DNA of 64,000 nucleotides from Macrobrachium rosenbergii (lineage: Eukaryota; Arthropoda; Malacostraca; Decapoda; Palaemonidae): NCBI RefSeq assembly GCF_040412425.1, contig NC_089753.1, positions 44,753,913 through 44,817,912 of the forward strand. Direction: 5' to 3'. This document shows, one piece after another, positions 61,791-64,000 of this stretch (positions are counted from its first letter, which is position 1; every line of letters starts with the position of its first letter). The translations under genes and the position numbers were made by a program. The notes beneath the pieces were generated by a model. That model saw only the letters and a program-made list of their open reading frames with translations. It was not told where the DNA came from and did no database searches.

Positions 61791-63321
61791 CTGGAAGATA
61801 TGCATTAAACTATAACCACCAAGTTCATCATTTACATATCTAGTCTATATTGTACATACTGTATATATGTTTGTGATACCCCATATTTTTAGTAGGTCTT
61901 TATAAATTATGCTTACGAAACCAGTTTGGAGATACTTAAGGGAAAGTGTGTCGAATGGCAATAATAAAAAGGAAAATTAAGTATCGCATTAAAAACACAT
62001 TTTTTTTTTTTGTGCTAGATTTAAAACTGTAATTGATCCCTAACCTGTCATGACAATTCATTTTGGGGAGACTGGGTGGCCCAGACCAAGTGTGGGAAAT
62101 TCCCCGTACAACAATATTTTCATAATATTTTTGTGTATTAACATATTTTTATATATATGATCTATCTTTTACTGTAGTGTTATTAGTTCTGTATCGTCTG
62201 CTGTCATCAGAAATGATTGATTTTACTTTTTATTGTGAATAGCCTTCTGTCAGGCAACCGGTAGACGAGGACTATGTTAGCATTTGGTCTGGTTAAACTA
62301 AGGTGTACTTTACTTTTTTTGTATGTTATTTATGTGAAATCCAAATGTATCTGCATATTTATGAGTTTTGTAGAAATATGTACGTCTCCATTGCATGATA
62401 ATATGGGTAATGGAGCCACATCTATTCGAGAATAACACTCCTACATTATTTTGTTTGATTTTGCTATGATACTGATTGAATCTTTTCGGCATTAACTAGT
62501 GAAGAAGCTAAATAAGACTTGGAGGGGAGTTTGGTGGAGTGTTTATGAAAAAGATGCTTAACGTCTGCATCAGAGTTGCATGATGCCCGACAGTTGGCAC
62601 TTTGCCGCTTTCCGGCATTTTTTACATTAAGTGTGTGCGTGATTGCGTGTACTGTATGGGCATGACATCATCTAAAATTGTATTGTCACACAACACCAGT
62701 TAATTCACTACATTTAACAAACATTTTGGTATTCCTGAGTATTATGTTTTAAATTTATTTTTGATAACGAACTTCAGAATTATCTTAAACCTCTTTATGT
62801 TAATGTGAACTTTGAAAATCAGTTCTGTATTCGCATTAATTGTATAACTTAAAGGCCTCTTTTTCCTCCATAAAACCCGAATGCAGAACGGAACGAACAG
62901 CTTCTTGGCCCATCTTTTCAGGTGATCCTGTTATCGGGTATTGTGGTGTGATTGTGTAGAATTCAATCGGCGATTACCCTTATTCTTTGAACCTTGTAAC
63001 TTTGGTTCATTTGAGTGCCTTTGAATGTAATTCTCTTTGAGTAATTTTTTGTCATTTATCTTTTATATGATTATCCATTTTATATGTTTAACCTTTAGTT
63101 ATTAAATTAATTTTAAGTTTAAATTCAGCAAATGCATTTCAATATCCCTCCATTTTATTTCATTTTCCTGTGTTCCAAGTTTAGTGATTGGTGAAGATAA
63201 TTTGATCTGATAAACTTTATATAGCGTTCATACTGTGAAGTTACGCAAGTAACTTAGAGAAACGAGACAACATATATGGAGTCATCTAAGGTCTGAAAAT
63301 CAACCTATGAGTACTCGTAAG

Positions 63322-63326
<5 letters not shown>
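61791..63326 (-). other. Probable GST intron
   Basis: Begins at the acceptor of the GST last exon. No upstream GST exon was recognised; the only feature seen is the SINE tail at 62286. Confidence 0.45.
62286..62312 (+). repeat. 3'-end fragment of the SINE-like element
   Basis: ggtctggttaaactaaggtg plus tactt is identical to the tail of the element at 63381-63661. The rest of the element is absent. Confidence 0.55.
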
Positions 63327-63381
<55 letters not shown>

Positions 63382-63662
63382 AAAGTTAAGTACACCTTAG
63401 TTTAACCAGACCACTGAGCTGATTAACAGCTCTCCTAGGGCTGGCCCGAAGGATTAGACTTATTTTACGTGGCTAAGAACCAACTGGTTACCTAGCAACG
63501 GGACCTACAGCTTATTGTGGAATCCGAACCACATTATACCGAGAAATTAATTTCTGTCACCAGAAATAAATCCCTCTAATTCTTCAATGACCGGCCGGAG
63601 ATTCGAACGCGGGCCCTGCAGAGTGCTAGCCGAGAACGGTACCGACCAGTCCACCGAAGAAC

Positions 63663-63705
<43 letters not shown>
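63327..63705 (+). repeat. Paired (GA)n microsatellites bordering the SINE-like element
   Basis: Tracts at 63327-63378 and 63665-63705 abut the two ends of the SINE-like element. Confidence 0.95.
63381..63661 (-). mobile_element. tRNA-derived SINE-like element
   Basis: The minus strand starts at about 63661 with a tRNA-like head: an A-box-like tggactggtcggtacc and a B-box-like gttcgaatct. The body ends in ggtctggttaaactaaggtg near 63390. (GA)n tracts abut both ends (63327-63378 and 63665-63705). A copy of the 3' end (25 bases) is at 62286-62310. Confidence 0.7.
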
Positions 63706-63707
<2 letters not shown>

Positions 63708-64000
63708 GAACACCCCTCGTTGTATCTCACAGCAACTTATGACTTGAGTTCGTGATTATAGAGACTGCTCAGTATGTTGAAGTACTTAATTATGGTACTA
63801 TTTATCAATAATATATGTGTTGCATGCTTGTTAATATTGAACTGGGTTGAGAGATATCTCCCAGTAATTTAGAAACCGCAAAGGGAGTTTGGTGTTGTTG
63901 TTATGTAAGGCTTTTGGCAGTTTTTGAATAAGTAACAATATTAAGCACACAGTCCACTTCATATGATCACTTTTTCGTCACGACAAGGCCCACTTATACA

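Noticed and set aside
62310..62492. Upstream GST exon on the minus strand
   Set aside because: The peptide shows no GST motif; no glutathione-binding domain sequence was found up to 64,000.

Overview
This is nuclear DNA of an animal: GT-AG introns, very dense two- and three-base microsatellites, tyrosine-recombinase (DIRS-type) and Penelope-like retroelements, tRNA-derived SINE-like repeats and TA-flanked MITEs. The mixture and the protein sequences fit an arthropod, most likely a decapod crustacean. The taxon is an inference.

Layout. 1-11 kb is a repeat district with no recognisable gene: long (CT)n, (TA)n, (GA)n, (ATT)n and (CA)n tracts, two minisatellites (23-bp and 26-bp units), an inverted repeat enclosing a tRNA-like core, and a head-to-head pair of Penelope-like element ends. 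11.8-14.7 kb is unique sequence with two small MITE or hairpin elements. 14,763-43,435 (+) holds thirteen exons of one gene, a myotubularin-related phosphoinositide 3-phosphatase of the MTMR6/7/8 branch. It runs from just after the PH-GRAM domain, through an intact C-S-D-G-W-D-R active site, to a C-terminal FYVE-type zinc finger and the stop codon. The N-terminal PH-GRAM exons were not found and probably lie upstream. Its introns carry a decayed DIRS element (15.4-19.7 kb), a perfect 83-bp duplication, a LINE fragment, two copies of a ~1-kb repeat, and further mobile-element debris including a DIRS gag fragment.

43.5-56.2 kb is AT-rich, noncoding as far as can be seen, with two MITE-like elements. 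56.2-59.5 kb (-) is a second DIRS-type element. It keeps both inverted terminal repeats and the internal complementary region but carries only a broken gag-like region, with no reverse transcriptase or recombinase. 60.3-60.7 kb is a hAT-like MITE with a (TA)n core. 61,590-61,790 (-) is the last coding exon of a mu-class glutathione S-transferase whose other exons must lie to the right. 63.4-63.7 kb is a tRNA-derived SINE-like element bordered by (GA)n.

Only two host genes are visible. They converge: MTMR6-type on + and GST-mu on -. Nothing links them functionally. The most unusual items are the gag-only DIRS element, the Penelope palindrome with microsatellite tails, the tRNA-core inverted repeat, and a FYVE finger with a C-x-C first zinc pair on an MTMR6/7/8-type phosphatase.
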